Shown: in pieces, positions 11,701 to 24,853 of the stretch
Position numbering within the stretch: position 1 is the stretch's first letter
Layout: the number at the start of each line of letters is the position of its first letter
DNA from: Branchiostoma floridae
Lineage: Eukaryota; Chordata; Leptocardii; Amphioxiformes; Branchiostomatidae
NCBI RefSeq assembly: GCF_000003815.2
Contig: NC_049983.1
Coordinates: 18,164,760-18,228,759 of the forward strand
DNA length: 64,000 nt
Reading direction: 5' to 3'
The notes under the pieces: generated by a model
Database searches by the model: none
Told to the model about the DNA's origin: nothing
The model's input: only the letters and a program-made list of their open reading frames with translations
Position numbers and translations under genes: made by a program

Positions 11701-14700
11701 AAGCATGCTCTTGGTTCTGTACATTGAAAGATAAACATCTGCTTAAATATTTGTCTCTCAAGTCGACAATAACTTTTTCGATAAAATTTATGTTCTCAGC
11801 TCCCCCTTCCGCATTTACAATATATACATAATGTGTACCTGCTGAGCTGGTTTGCAATTCCTTCTGCCTCTTCCAGCTGGCGCTGCAGGTCGTTGTTCTC
11901 GGCGGTTAAGCGTGTTTTGAGCGATCCCAGTTCTTGTGCAACACGGGCATTCTCCTCCAACCTCGCATTGGCCTCCACGTACTGATCTTCAAGCTGCTTG
12001 TTCATTTTCTCAGCTTGGACCTTAAATACAGTAAGTCTTTGGGTTACTTCAAAGCATTTGTATGTATTTTCGAAGTTAAGCATGTGATGACTTTTCAGAC
12101 TAAGTTTGCGGCACTGCTACGCAGCGAAATGTGAATATTGTTGTAAGACCATTTGCTAGTAGAACGTCAGAATTAATTACCCTCTGCTTGGTGACCTGCT
12201 CGACGTTGGAAGCCAGATCATCGACCTCCACCCTGAGGGAGTTCTTCTCCTTCTCCAGCTTGGCCTTGGCCCTCTGCAGATTCTCGACTGACTCAGTCAT
12301 GTCCGCCACGGTGTCGTTGTGCTTCTTCCTCAAGCTGGCGGTGGCAGCTTCATGGCCAATGGTAGCCTCCTCTAGCTCACGACGAACCTATCATGTGACA
12401 GCAGTGCATTGTTAACACAATATATGTATTTCATATAGAGCCCTTGTTCTTCCTTCGTTTCATGCATCTTAAATTGTTAACTATTATTTTGTCGCGATTA
12501 TCTGTTTTTTACCTCAGTTAATCTATCTTTTGTCAAAAGTTTTGTTTAGATTATGATACCTTCTGAAGCTCAGCCTCGCGCTTCTTGTTCTGCTCAACCT
12601 GGGCAGCTGTGGCACCGCTAGATTCTTCCAGCTTCTCACCGATGTCTTCCAACTCACGCGAGAGTTCGGCACGCTGCCTCTCGAGCTGTATTTGTTGATT
12701 GATATTTATCAATATACAGCAAACTATAACGACATTTGCGGATTTCTAACTTGGCAACCCGCTTACATTTAGTAATAGAACTGGTCAATTGTCACTAATA
12801 ATCTTGAAAATGTGGGTCGTCGCATAATAGATTTGCACGCAAATTAGAATGTCGATTCTTTTGATTACTCGTGTATCCTACCTTTGCACGAGCAGCTCTT
12901 TCTGTCTCCAGTTCCTCCTCCAGCTCCTCGATCCTGCCCTGCAGCTCCTTAGTCTTCTTCTGCTGCTGAGTTGCCAGGGAAGTCTCGTCCTCAACCTTAG
13001 TGTTCAGGGCGTTGATCTCGAACTCCTTCCTGTACGGGCCATAACGAATCGATGTGTTATCTGCTGTCTCTAAACCATTGGTAAGATGTGCCTATTGCCT
13101 AATGTGTTTTCCACAGCGAAGAAACCCCAAGCAACATCAATCCACTCACTTCTTGTACTTTTCCTCCAGCTCTACCTTGTAACGCTCAAGTTCAATCACC
13201 AGATCCTGAGCGTTCTTCAGGTCGTTCTCCAGCTTCCTCTTGACGCGGTCAACATCCGCACGGATCTTCTTGTCGTGCTCCAGGTTGTCCTCAAGCTAAA
13301 GTAAAGGGCGTAAATTTCAGCATTTCCGGAAGGTAGAACTAAATATCAAATGACGTCAATATGTTGAAGATGAGATTTTTTAGCTTTTAACAAATTTATT
13401 TCGATGTATTTACTCTGAGATGACCCAATACTTAAAACGTAGGTTGACATTATCCCAGCATGGAGTGAATATAATGCGTATCTTACGTCATCCAAGGTCT
13501 GCTCCAGCTTGACTTTGAGCTTGGTGAGGTTCTGGGTCTTGTCTTCCTCGGACTGGAGGTCATCCAGGGTTTGCTGAAATGTACCAGATAGATGTAAGTG
13601 AGCTGATTACCCAACATTATGTCTCGAGTCTACAAATATTTGAAATCCGAAAGGATTCTTGAAATGGGAAGCGATGTAAGAGCAAAAAAAAGGGGGGGAG
13701 CCTACCGCATTGAGCTCCTCCAGCTTCTTCTTCTCGCGGCCGAGCTTGCCGATCAGCTCGTCGTTCACGGCCACCTCCTCAGTCATGGCGCGCAGTTTGT
13801 CCTCCACCTCCTGTTTGTCCTTCTCCCTCTTACTTAGTTTGAGCGAGATGGATTCAATTTCCTTTTTCATCTCGTCGCATTCCTGCTCCGCCTGTGTAAA
13901 TAAAAGAAATGGTCAATGTTGGAAAATGATTGGCAATGCCTGATTTCGAAAACAGTATTAAACTTTTTTTTTATCTACGAGAGCCAATGTGTTCTTTTGA
14001 AACTGATGAACTAAATTTAGCTCCTAAGATATGATTGTAAAGATTATGAAATGGGACTGTGTTTGACGGTGCATATGAGAACTGGTTTAGGTGGACTCAT
14101 GGTATGCTTGTGATGTACCTTCATCTTCTTGGACTCCATCTGCCTGTTCTGGTCGGACACATCCTCCACGCGCTCCTCGATTTCCTGCAGCTGGGCGTCC
14201 AGTTCTGCCTTCTCCTTCAGCAGGGAGTTCACGCGCTCCTCGCCGTTCAGCATGATGTCTCTCTCCTATGGAAGTAAAAACGTCATTAACGTCAGTATAT
14301 GATAGTAGTTTCAACATATGGTTCATCTATACAGGCTACATATTGTTGTAATCAGCGATGTTTAATCATCCTTTGTGGGAATGTGTCATATAGTTTAACA
14401 ACATGCCAATGTGAATGAAGTTGAAGCACACAATCGAAATCCAACAGTCATGTCTCGTTTTCAATATCACCATAGCGTATGTACTATAAAGAGAAATACA
14501 GGAATCTTACGTTAAACAACAACTCATTGATCTTGTCCTTGGCAGCCATGACGTCGTTGTACCTTGCTTGCAACTCAGCCCGATCCTTGGTAACCTTCGC
14601 ATAGTGTTTTTCCATTTGCTAAAGAAATATGACAAAATTCGTTTATTCTTGGGCCCAGAATAGTGACAACACCCTCTGTCTCTAACAACGTTACAAGGTT

Positions 14701-15059
14701 GCACGCTAAATGGTAGTAAAATCCAGGTCAACAGGTCTAACCAGTGAGATGAATATGGTAGTCCTACTGTCGTTGACAGTACAACATGTAGAATCAGTTA
14801 CCATTCTATCTACGAATGAATGTTTTCACTCCATTGCTACCTACATTCGAGAATTGGTTTGTGAAAGGCCTTTGTTTCTTGTTCAATATAGTATAGAACC
14901 AAGAAACGTACCGCGAATTTTATCTTGGTTTCCTTTAGCAGTTCCTCTGCCATGCCTCCAGTCAGCTTAGGCTGCAGCGCCTGGTACATCTTGATCCACC
15001 AGTCGTTGCGCAGCCTGAACCATGCGCGGATGTTGCGCTGCAGTGTGCCGACAGCAGCT
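8721..15059 (-). other. Exon map, lever-arm end and rod of myosin copy B
   Basis: Coding exons in transcript order: 14912-15059 (head-rod junction), 14511-14618, 14119-14265, 13706-13891, 13487-13573, 13150-13295, 12882-13029, 12560-12685, 12181-12387, 11839-12020, 11106-11716 (611 bases, the longest), 10848-10999, 10639-10727, 10234-10435, 10020-10118, 9624-9845, 9275-9445, 8953-9153, 8721-8846 (stop). The translation is a heptad-repeat rod throughout. Several exons are whole codon multiples. Confidence 0.9.
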
Positions 15060-18000
15060 CTACAATGGAATGAATAACATCATAGTTGAATTCGCTGATA
15101 GGGACCGGTCTGGTACATAGTTTATGTTTGTTAAAGGAGTGGTGGTTGGCGAGTACAAATCAGTGTTCCATTACTGTTCTTTCTCTTGAGATAAACATCT
15201 TCACAAGAGAAAAGAAAAGACCACATCTAAATCTCTTTCAGTGACAAACTAGTTGACATTGAGGAATACGGTAACAAGTCACTGAAAGACTCTTATTTCC
15301 TTTTAAAAACGGAATCTTCTCACCTTGAGCCCCACAGCTTCAAGTACTTCTTTCGCTGGAGCTTTCCAAATGCGCGAGACGTGATCATTGTCCAAATTTC
15401 GTTGACCTTCTCCTCGCGGATCTCCTCAAGGATAGCCAGGGTGCCGGCCTTGAAGAACACCTTGTTGAGACCACAGGAATACCTGGCCTTGTCCAGCTTG
15501 ATCTTATCAAGGATCAGCTGGCAGGCGTCTTTCCCCTCCAAGAATTCGTTAGGGTCGAACAAATCAGCGGCCAGGATCTTGTACCTGAATATACATAGTT
15601 TGCAAAGTTAGGATTTTAACTCGGCTGTTTTAATCTGATTGTGAAAGGGAAACTCAAACATGTCCAGCAAATTTCATTTTGTTACACCATAGTACAACTA
15701 CAACTGAAAAAATACTAAATAAATTATAGATACCTATTATAAATTCCTCTTTGTAAAAACATAGTCCAAAACTGTCGAATTCGTAATGCCTGATTAAAAC
15801 CTGATGAGACCGACATTGTTTTTGTTACATTTTCTGAAGGGCATACGTATTACACTGAAAAGTACAGGAGCCTTGGTCGCACCTGTCGAAGAAGTCGGCA
15901 TAGATGCTCCTGTTGGGGAATCCCTTCTGGCAGATACGGATACCCTCAAGTACACCGTTGCAAGTCAGCTGGTTGAAGACCAGAGGCCCGTCGATGATAC
16001 CACCAGTCTTGATTTCGTTGGGGATCAGGCAACGCACAAAGCTGGGGTAAGTGGCGTGGAGGTTGGCCATCAATGAAGCCAGTTGCTCCTATCAGGGAAA
16101 CGTATAAAACACATTTTAATGTACCTGTAGTGACCAACGTTACTGGCGACATCAAAGGGATATTTCAATTGTCTGTCGCAGTTCGAGCAATTTGGCGTGT
16201 CCTTAATGTACTCTTCTGTCCGCAGGACTACCTACTACTTACCCTGTGGACACTGGTCACAGTCTGCATGGAGCCACTCTTCTTCCTCTTGCCACCGCTC
16301 TTGTCAGCTGCAAGTGTATGTTATGAAGCATTGATAAACCAACAGGAGTAAATACACATGTACGATCTTCAATATGTATTGTCGTGTCCAAATAAAGTCA
16401 ATAACGTGTTCTGGAGATCTATGTATTTTATATGATAATGACTGACCAGCCTGCTCTTCTGCTGTCTGGTAGTCTGCCCAAATGAAAGGCATAAGCGGGT
16501 TCTTGCTGCCCTTCAGGGTGATGACAGCGCTCTCGTTCACGGGGTCCTTGTTCTTGTCCAGCCAGCCGTTGATGTTGTAAGCCACAGGTCCGGCGTAGTG
16601 ACCCAGCTCAAAGTGAGCCTCGTACTTCTTCTTGCCTGGCTTGGGCTTGCCGTACTTGGGGTTCTTGCCCAGATGAGTGCCATTCAACTTCTCAATGTGG
16701 GTCTTATCATTAGCCTTAGGCATGATGCACTGTTCCTCTAAGATGGGTAGCAGGCCGTTTTTCTGTAAAAGTTATATCATTGTATTTGGTCATACAGTGA
16801 TTGTCTTTGCATACTGCAATTTTGATAGCATTTTAAACTGTTTGCCCACTCTTCCGTCCCAAATCGAGGAGGATCTATCACAACAAGATAATTCCTTTAT
16901 TGATATTCCACATGCATTTAATGACACAGAGGCTCTATGTTTGAAAGTCTCTCTTAGGTATCGACATAATGATCGGTGCCGTAGTTTTGATTTCAAGATC
17001 TAGCCATGCACGACGTTCCTTAGAACTTGAGAGAAATTAGGCCAAATATCTTCCGTATCTCGAAGGCATTGTTGTTCAGTACTGTTGAAATAAAGCAACG
17101 TTCTAACCTTTTCAATCAGCTCCAAGCAGGCTGCCAAGTCCATACCGAAGTCCACGAAGGTCCACTCGATCTGTTCGGCCTTGTACTCCTCCTGCTCTTG
17201 TACGAACATGTGGTGGTTGAAGAACTGCTGCAGCTTCTCGTTGGTGTAGTTGATACACAACTGATCCAAACTGTTCAGCTAAAGAACATGACAACACAGA
17301 ATTTTAATTTTTCACATTAACAGCTATGTGTAGTAATCTAGACAGGCATTCATAGGTCTGTAGTCACATTTTCGCAACTCTAGAAACCCTAAAGCACCTT
17401 CAGGATCTTGTTGATGTTGATGTGTGGAGAGATGTGTTTGACCCATGCTGCAGAAATCAATAAATGCAATTACAATGTACAACATTACAAGGGCGTATCC
17501 AGCTTGGTGAAAACGCTGTTCCTCACCTCAAAGATCTCAAAGCCAGCAATGTCCAACACACCAATGAAGAAGGCTCTCTCGTGCTCAGTAGCCAGGGTCA
17601 CGTTACATACGTCGATCAGGTACTTGAAGATCTTGCCATAGATGCCCTTGGCCAAACCACTGGTGGAGTTGGAACACTGTTGAGCGGTCTGGCCCTTGGT
17701 CACAAACTCGTTGCCGACCTTGACACGTGGCTTCAAGATGTTGTTCAAAAGTTGCATGCCATCGACGCCAAACAGACGGCCTGCTTTCTCCGCAGCTGTA
17801 ATGGGATAGTTGATAAAACACTTGATTCCGTGATTGGACTACAGTACAAAATGGTGTAGATGCTTTGATTTACCAAAAATGACATACATGAAAAAAATAC
17901 AGCAGTGGGACAGTATTTTGCGTTTCTGGATGTGAACGATCACAAAAGTAGATTGTATACTTACGTGCAGGATCGTCGCAGTCTCCCTGCTCTTTCTTGT

Positions 18001-20794
18001 CCACGTATTTCAGATTTCCCATATGCAGGATGCCGGCACAGAAGTCGTACACACTGGACTTTTCCTCATTCTTAAAGCCCAGGATGTCGAAACCCTCGTC
18101 CGTAAGACGCATCTCCTCCTGGTCGTCCATACCGGCCACGGTGTACACACCCTCCTTCACGAAGTGGTACACTGAGGGGTCCGTGCCAGTCATGATACGC
18201 TCTGAAGACATGTGTAAAATCTGTTTTAGTGGTTTTGATAACGTATTTATTTTGTTAAAAAAGAAGATATCACTATCCGTCGTCAGTAGTTCTATTGACC
18301 ATTTTAGGCTTTCTCATTTACTGTATTTCTATTCTCCAGGATGTCAACAGATACTTACCCGTGACAGCCGGGATGCCGTTGGACATGATGAGGAAGAAGA
18401 TGTGGTAACCACGCTCCATGCCAGGCAGCTGGTCCACAACACGGGACTTCTCCAGCAGGTCTGTTATAAGAAGACGTCATGCTGTGAGTGTCAGTTTAAC
18501 CTTACAAATAGTATTATTTCAGAGTTAACTAGTGTGATATTTACATGAACGTTTTGTTTTACAAGAGACGTCTTGTTAGAAGTATCAATTTTCGCGTTCA
18601 ATTCTGATTTAATTGTTCTGTGGAGAAACTAGACTTACAGCTCTCGATGTCAGCTCCGGACAGCTTGCCAATTTTGGTGAAGTGGATACGGATGAATTTA
18701 CCCTGTAGGCAAGGCATTGTAAAAAAAAACAGTTGACCAGATATGCAAGGAATCTAACCATATGAAAGGAACACTTGGTAGGGGACTATGAGAAATAAAT
18801 ACAATTAAAACTATCTGTATTTTTTCGCAGAACCTCCTTTGTTTACTAGCCACAAAAATACAAACGTTAGAACAATCGTCGAATACAAGGGACATCGGTG
18901 CACGGGAGTACTTACGAATCGGGAGCAAATTGAAATTAATGCAAATTGAAACCATACTTTGTCGCAGAACCTCCGTCGTTTACAGCACAAATGCAAACAA
19001 CAATTGTCGAATGCAAGAAATCGGTGCACGGAAGTACTTACGAATCGGGAGGAGTTGTTGTTCCTCACAGTCTTGGCGTTACCGAAAGCCTCCAGTACAG
19101 GGTTAGTCTGCACGATCTGCTCCTCTAGACCGATCTGGCAGCAAAAGAAATGAATTTGGTAAAGATGAGTGTTGACAAATATGCAGAGAAGTATAAAAGG
19201 AGGGTGAAAGCGGCCATGAATAAATAAGATGATCAGTCTTTAGTTAGATTATAGTTATTGGGATATGCATATTATTTGTTTACAGATACTGTGACGTGTG
19301 TAGCGAATTTGACGGAAACGTTTTACCTTCCTCTCCTGGCCACCACCGGGAGTTCCAGCAACCATGGCCAGGTACGCAATAACCTTCTTCGTGTTCTCAG
19401 TCTTCCCGGCACCAGACTCGCCACTGGAGTAAATGCAAGATTTTGTAGAAACGTTAGATAACGTCAAAAAGTTTTGAAGTTGCGCTTCAGATGGAAACGG
19501 ATTTAAACGAAGCTTTTGAAACCATTAATGTATAAAGTATGAAAAATCCTTACGTGATGAGGCAGGATTGGCACTGGCGCTCTGACACCATGTTCTGGTA
19601 GGCATTGTCCACCACGCAGAAGAGATGGGGCGGCACCTCCGTACGCCTCTTGCCGCGGTACGTGTCGACCACGTTTGCGGTGTAGATGGGCAGGAGCTTG
19701 AAGGGGTTGATCACGACGCAGAACAGGCCGGAGTAGGTCTGTAAAATCATTCATAGCTCAAGATCTTGTCTCTTTATTAGCTACTAGTTCATGACCGTAG
19801 TAAACCGAATCATCCGAAACATCATCAGCATCATATGTCGGCACGGGGGGTGGGGGTGGGGGGGTAAGTCCATGCACCACTGTAGCACATGCTAGTCTGT
19901 CTGCTAGAGCATCATTCTTACTCTACACCTATCTTTGACTTTCAGCAGATAGGACATTGCATTGGTTCTAATGGGTCTTGAACCCATACAGGTACCAAAG
20001 GCGAAACATCATTAAGGACAATACTGTTTTTGTTTTTTCTCAATAAAAGAAATATTTGCTTATCACTGTACATATCGTAAACACATTACTTGGATGTAGA
20101 TCACTTAAAAGAAAAAGAGGATACTTACGTAGATGAGAGTGTTCTCATAACGCTCCCTCAGGTTCCCCAGCACAGCGGCCTCGTGCAGGAAGGTCATGTT
20201 CACCATGTCATCTGCGCAGGCAAACTTGGACGGGTTCTGCGGTAGCAGCTTGGACTTCTTGACGACGACAGTCTGGTGGCAAAGAAACATTGTGGGTTTT
20301 TAAACAAGACATATACATGTTAAATTGTTAAGGAATCGTTGTTTTACATTCGAAACACTTGAATAACGGTTTGAAACAGAAACAGTTCAACACACACCGG
20401 CTCAGTTTCTCACTATTTTTAACCCGGAAAATCCACGTCTATTCTATTCTCCTACGGTCTTATCCTAGCCCCATGACCACCAGGTTGTTGGGCGGACTCT
20501 ATTTTGCGGCAATGAAGGTAGAGAGCATTCGTCAGGTTTTTCTTTCCTTGAATATGCAGCGTGAATCGGTTGTTGTTGATACAAACTTACCGCTCCTCCA
20601 GCAGCCACGCAGGTGACGTCATCACCTTTCTCGCTCTTGACTTCGACCTTGACAAAGATCTCCTTTTTATCAGGAGCCCAGAAGTTCTTCTTGGGATCGT
20701 AGGGAGCCGTCTTCAGCTTTCGCATCTCATCTGGTTTCCCCGCGAGGAACCATTCGGACGGCTGGTCCATGAGTGAGGGACCGTAGGCAGGCAT
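8721..20794 (-). CDS. Muscle myosin heavy chain, copy B, complete (1923 aa, 33 coding exons)
   Basis: Full-length class II striated-muscle-type myosin heavy chain. It dimerises through its rod, polymerises into thick filaments and hydrolyses ATP on actin. Joining 33 exons gives 5772 coding bases with every phase closing, 1923 residues, close to the roughly 1935 usual for the family. Landmarks: P-loop GESGAGKT 179-186; switch I NNNSSRFGKF 235-244; switch II DIAGFE 457-462; lysine-rich loop 2 about 628-640; reactive cysteines C692 and C702; invariant proline about 835 at the head-rod junction; then uninterrupted heptad coiled coil ending KSKSRL. The second IQ-like segment ([12 protein letters not shown]) is recognisable, while the first is weak and lacks the glutamine. 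No mutually exclusive exons of the insect Mhc kind were found. Copy A lies downstream in the same orientation. Confidence 0.97.
18791..19051 (-). repeat. Tandem duplication spanning the exon 6 donor of myosin copy B
   Basis: About 130 bases occur twice, at roughly 18791-18925 and 18926-19051. The unit includes the last bases of the switch I exon, its GTAAGT donor and adjoining intron. The true donor follows base 19042 and the duplicate follows base 18916. Copy A has a single unit (about 850-967), so the duplication is specific to copy B. Confidence 0.8.
19845..19864 (+). other. G-quadruplex-type tract in myosin copy B intron
   Basis: Three G runs of 6, 5 and 7 separated by single T bases satisfy the usual four-run quadruplex pattern. 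The tract lies on the template strand of the gene, in the intron between coding exons 2 and 3. The matching intron of copy A has no such tract. Confidence 0.6.
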
Positions 20795-21348
20795 GGTGGC
20801 TCTTTGGTTGGAGGCTCACACCAAGGTGAAAGTAGAGAGAGACCTGCAGCTAGAAAAAAAGATAAAAATCCTTAGAGCACTGAGAGACATTTTCGTAGTG
20901 AAGTTGATGCCAACCAATCCCATCTCTGGTTCGATTCTACCGGCATTCATTATGAAATTTGAATAGCTGACTTCTGTAGTTGTAATGCTTTGGGGGATGA
21001 TACGACATTGATGTTCATCCTAGCCGTAGATTCCTCCACAAGCCTAACAGATTAGGTTAGGTTAGCTAAACTAAAGGCTATCGATGTCTACATGTATGAA
21101 CGACTTGTCAGCAGCATATCAAAACCTCAGTCCCACATCATCACAGTATAGTTCAAATTTATGGCGACAAGAAGATGAAATCCTCTTGACATTTTGACTC
21201 GTATATATACTCTTACCACAAGTATGGTTCACTGATAGGTATACTGCAAAAAACGTTTACGGATTTCAATCCAAAACTCTTTTTTTTTAAGCCAGATATT
21301 GTCCTACAGTACACAGCTGCACATTATGACACTCAATGACTCACTCAC

Positions 21349-21625
21349 CTTCACTTCAACGGGCAAAGCTGTGAATATACAGTTGCTTATAGGGACCTTA
21401 TATAAGCGATCGCTTAGGCATAATTATTCCGAAAAAGGCATGATGTATAGATAGAAAAACTATTTGAAGATATCTGTTGGTCAGACATTTGGTACGACAT
21501 TGGGCTATTGGTTGATTCTTAATGTTGCGGTCAAAGTTAACGTATAACATAATGGAAGTGAACTTGACTCTCCGCAGCTGTTAAGGCAGTATGGCACTTT
21601 TGGCAATTTCAGCAGCTAATAATAC
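21349..21625 (-). promoter_or_regulatory. Myosin copy B promoter and non-coding exon 1
   Basis: Non-coding exon 1 runs from about 21373 to 21349 with donor gtgagt. A TATA box TATATAAG, part of the palindrome CTTATATAAG, lies at 21397-21406. An inverted CCAAT box lies at 21507-21511, a CAGCTG E-box near 21578, and the element CTAATAATAC at 21616-21625, shared with copy A. A full MEF2 consensus (CTATTTTTAA, 20413-20422) lies in the intron after the first coding exon. Muscle regulation is inferred from these words and from the product. Confidence 0.65.
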
Positions 21626-21629
21626 TGAT

Positions 21630-24600
21630 AGAGAAACAGTAATGGCATATTTCACATTGTTTGGTATATGCATTACCAGAACTAGGGTATATTTGTTACT
21701 GAGGGTGCCTCCCAGCAGGTGAAGAGGGTAAAATGGGTCAAATGACAATATCTAATAGCTGGTGCTCGTCCAACAAAAACAATATCACTCTGGACTGCAT
21801 TTTCCGCAATGTGTGATATATCTCTATAGTTATTAGGGAGAGGTAGGTGAATGTCAGTTGTTTAATGTTATATGGTGACATGATGTTAGCTTTTAGTTAC
21901 AGTGTATCATTTCAGGCGTTAGCACTTCAGTACTAACGTTAGACTGTGTAGCTGTAGTTAAAGTGTAAGAAACATACGTGTACGGCATACAACATACACG
22001 TGATGTGCTAAATATGGCTTGTCAAGCAACTAAGCGTTATTCTATTATTTTGGTTGTAACCCAATACAAGTAATGTTGTTTACTTTGTTACTTCGACAGA
22101 GAAGAAAGTCTCTTCCAATCCATTCGTGTTTCAAACATTGTGTTGCAGATAGTACAAGGATAGAATAAGCATATCTCCCCGTCAAGTGCTCTTACATTAT
22201 AAATCTATATTCAACATTCTTTCTTTTCATCTTCATTAATATTTAATTTTGCAAAGGAAGTATGGGGAACTGGATTTCTACCATGGTTCTGCTTAAAGGA
22301 ACTAAGAATTAGCAATGATGGAAGGAACCCAGAAAATCTAAGCTTTGAATGAGCGTCTTTACCATTCACAATGTCTTATTTTAGGAAATATTCGTGTTAT
22401 GTCAGTAATGGCAACGGTATGTAAATATAGTGTGTAAACCTTTGGAGCAATAGTGTTGTTCATGAGTACAATCTTATAGCTTTTGCCCATCCGTATGCTA
22501 AACGGTGTCTCGTTAAGCCTTCAGTAAGCTTTGAATTCAAATCATTCATTTGGACTGTGATAAACTTAAAGACGAGTGATGTTCACACTGTGGAATTCAA
22601 TACATTTGGGGCTGGTAGATAAAGACCGTGTCATGGACATGTGATACCCCGCCCACCTGCTATTGGGTGGTCTTGTCAAAGTCAGTGGTGACTCTGGCAA
22701 AATTTTTCTGGATCTAGTTTAAAGGATGTTGTAGGCCCTTTTACTTACTACGTGCGTAATCTGTTCATGGACATTCAGCATGCTCTAAATCAATTTTATT
22801 TACGAAAGCGACTGAGCGAACAAATGTATGCCCTTAGTAGCTATAGCTCTTCCCGCGTCCGCTCAAACTACGATGTTACACGATTAGATGGAGATGTAGC
22901 AGATGTTGAAAAGACTTCGTCGTTAAAACCTCCACTTTTTAGATAATTCATTAACAGAGCATCTTCGCCAATCTTTGCCATTTGTCGTGATGTTTGATGT
23001 AAATGTTCAATGCTTTTACGTGGTTCTTTTCAGACGTACAGTGTCCAGTAGTCATTGCCGTTACCAGTCACATAAATTTATTTTACGAACCACCATGGTT
23101 GTGGGCTGCCGTCGGCTACCTTCCTTAAACGGTATAAGGACACTTTTGTTTCAATGAAAGACCAAACCGGCAGGTTTGCGTGGCGATCATGTTTAGCGTT
23201 TCCCAAGATGAGGTTTATGCTTTTAAGCAACACACTCACATTTTCAAGTTTGATTGTGAGTGATAACAATTGTTGTTTTATGAAACCGAGCTTTAACAGC
23301 TGTCTTTTGTTTGCTACATCGATCAGCTTCGCTTCTATGCTGATATTTTACTATTAAAATTTCTGTATAAATACTGTAGTTCAATTGGTGTTTAGCATTA
23401 ATTGTTGCAGCAGCCCTGGTCCCTCGTCTATCGAGCTGGTCTATGTCACAAGGTCGGCCTTGTCTATGTCACCATTCATCCTTACAGCGTTGACCCTCCA
23501 CGTGAATGTGAAAAATGCCGAAGGCCTCGCTGAAGCCAGCATTCCTGTCGCTAAATATACCAGGCAGTAAAATGCGGAATATTGAGGGGGAAGGCAAGAT
23601 CACTGAATGGGATTTATTGACGCGTCGGTCATGCTCAGGATGTTGTTGTGGTAATGCTTCCTTCTTTTTCTATCCAAGAAGTGTCTGTTAACGACATATG
23701 AAATGCCTTGTGTATCCATGTGGGTTTTGTTGGTACAAACCATATAAAGGAAAGGACCAAAGGTAACAGCAAAATCGCTTTAAGTCGGCCTTTTTGTAGT
23801 TGAGAAACATAGTTGCAGCTACGGGCCAATCTAAGATGTGTGAAATGTATATAGAGCAGTGATGATACGACATGCAAGATATACCAATTATTGAAATAGA
23901 GCATCATTTAATTCTTTTCGGTTATACAATGTAAAATGCCCGTTGCTTTCAATGCATTTGAGCACAATCTATCCTTCCCCTCTGTGATCATATTTCAGAT
24001 GAAATCTGCATTGTCATGATAGGATTTATTCTAACGACCCTTTAATTCTTTAAGCAACATATATCTGTATGGCCAGATGATGCTGCGGTCGTCTATTATG
24101 TGGTTTATTTTCAATATAAGATGCATTCAAGAGAACATGACTGTACTGATTCCGTCAGCTCAATGGTAGACACTGTTGGCGCCGGATGCCACTCTCGGTA
24201 TGCTGCCTATGCGGAAAGTATTGGCATGCCCTCCTGTCTAAACAGTTGGCACTGCACAGCATCTTACCAATCACCAGGCAACAATATCTGATCGAGCCAA
24301 TGGTTTCTCAAACTATCAGGCAAGGTAAGTGCCTCGCCGCAATATTTCACTTCGCAAACCTGTTTTTGTCACTTTTCAATTCTATGGATATAGGACGAAA
24401 CATCTAACATTAGTAGATGGGTAGGGCGCGTTGTGTAAAGACCTGGTCACAATTGCCGTACATTCGACGCACGGTCGCAAACTGGGGCATTCTTGGAACA
24501 GTGTTACAGTTGGCGTACAAATGTCAGCTTCCCCGTTACCACAAAGTTCTTCATTCATTCATTGTTATATCAGAACCCTGTTGGTGGGCGATTGGTTTTG

Positions 24601-24853
24601 TCATAAGCTGCTTTAAATTCGCACGACACCCTTAAACCACGCTTAAACCATGCCTTTGGAGAAAAGGAATCAGTTTGTGGGACAGAACGTTGTGTGTTCA
24701 TACACTGGATTCCTGCCATCTCGTCCTTTCCAAAGGGTGAGTTTCAAAGCACTTTCGTCTATCCTTCTTCCTACTAATGCTACTTCGATGGAGCCGTTCA
24801 TCGCATTGTCTGGTAACCAATTATCTAGTGTCAGTTGTGTACTTCGGACAAAC
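21630..24853. other. Spacer upstream of myosin copy B
   Basis: No gene was recognised. Open frames are under 75 codons, with no family resemblance and no convincing splice pattern. One GC-box/CCAAT cluster near 22645-22670 could be promoter-like but has no gene behind it. Confidence 0.55.

Larger units (their letters stand above)
15324..20794 (-). other. Exon map, motor half of myosin copy B
   Basis: Coding exons in transcript order: 20591-20794 (exon extends to 20843 as 5'UTR), 20129-20272, 19554-19738, 19327-19423 (P-loop), 19042-19134 (switch I), 18639-18702, 18359-18460, 17965-18201, 17527-17795 (switch II), 17108-17278, 16447-16762, 16243-16307 (loop 2), 15883-16088 (SH1/SH2), 15324-15584 (converter and start of the lever arm). 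Each was placed by AG acceptor, GT donor and unbroken reading frame. Confidence 0.9.

Noticed and set aside
9000-20600. Mutually exclusive alternative exons as in insect muscle myosin
   Set aside because: Introns were inspected for second versions of P-loop, relay, converter and hinge exons; apart from the donor duplication at 18791-19051, none was seen.
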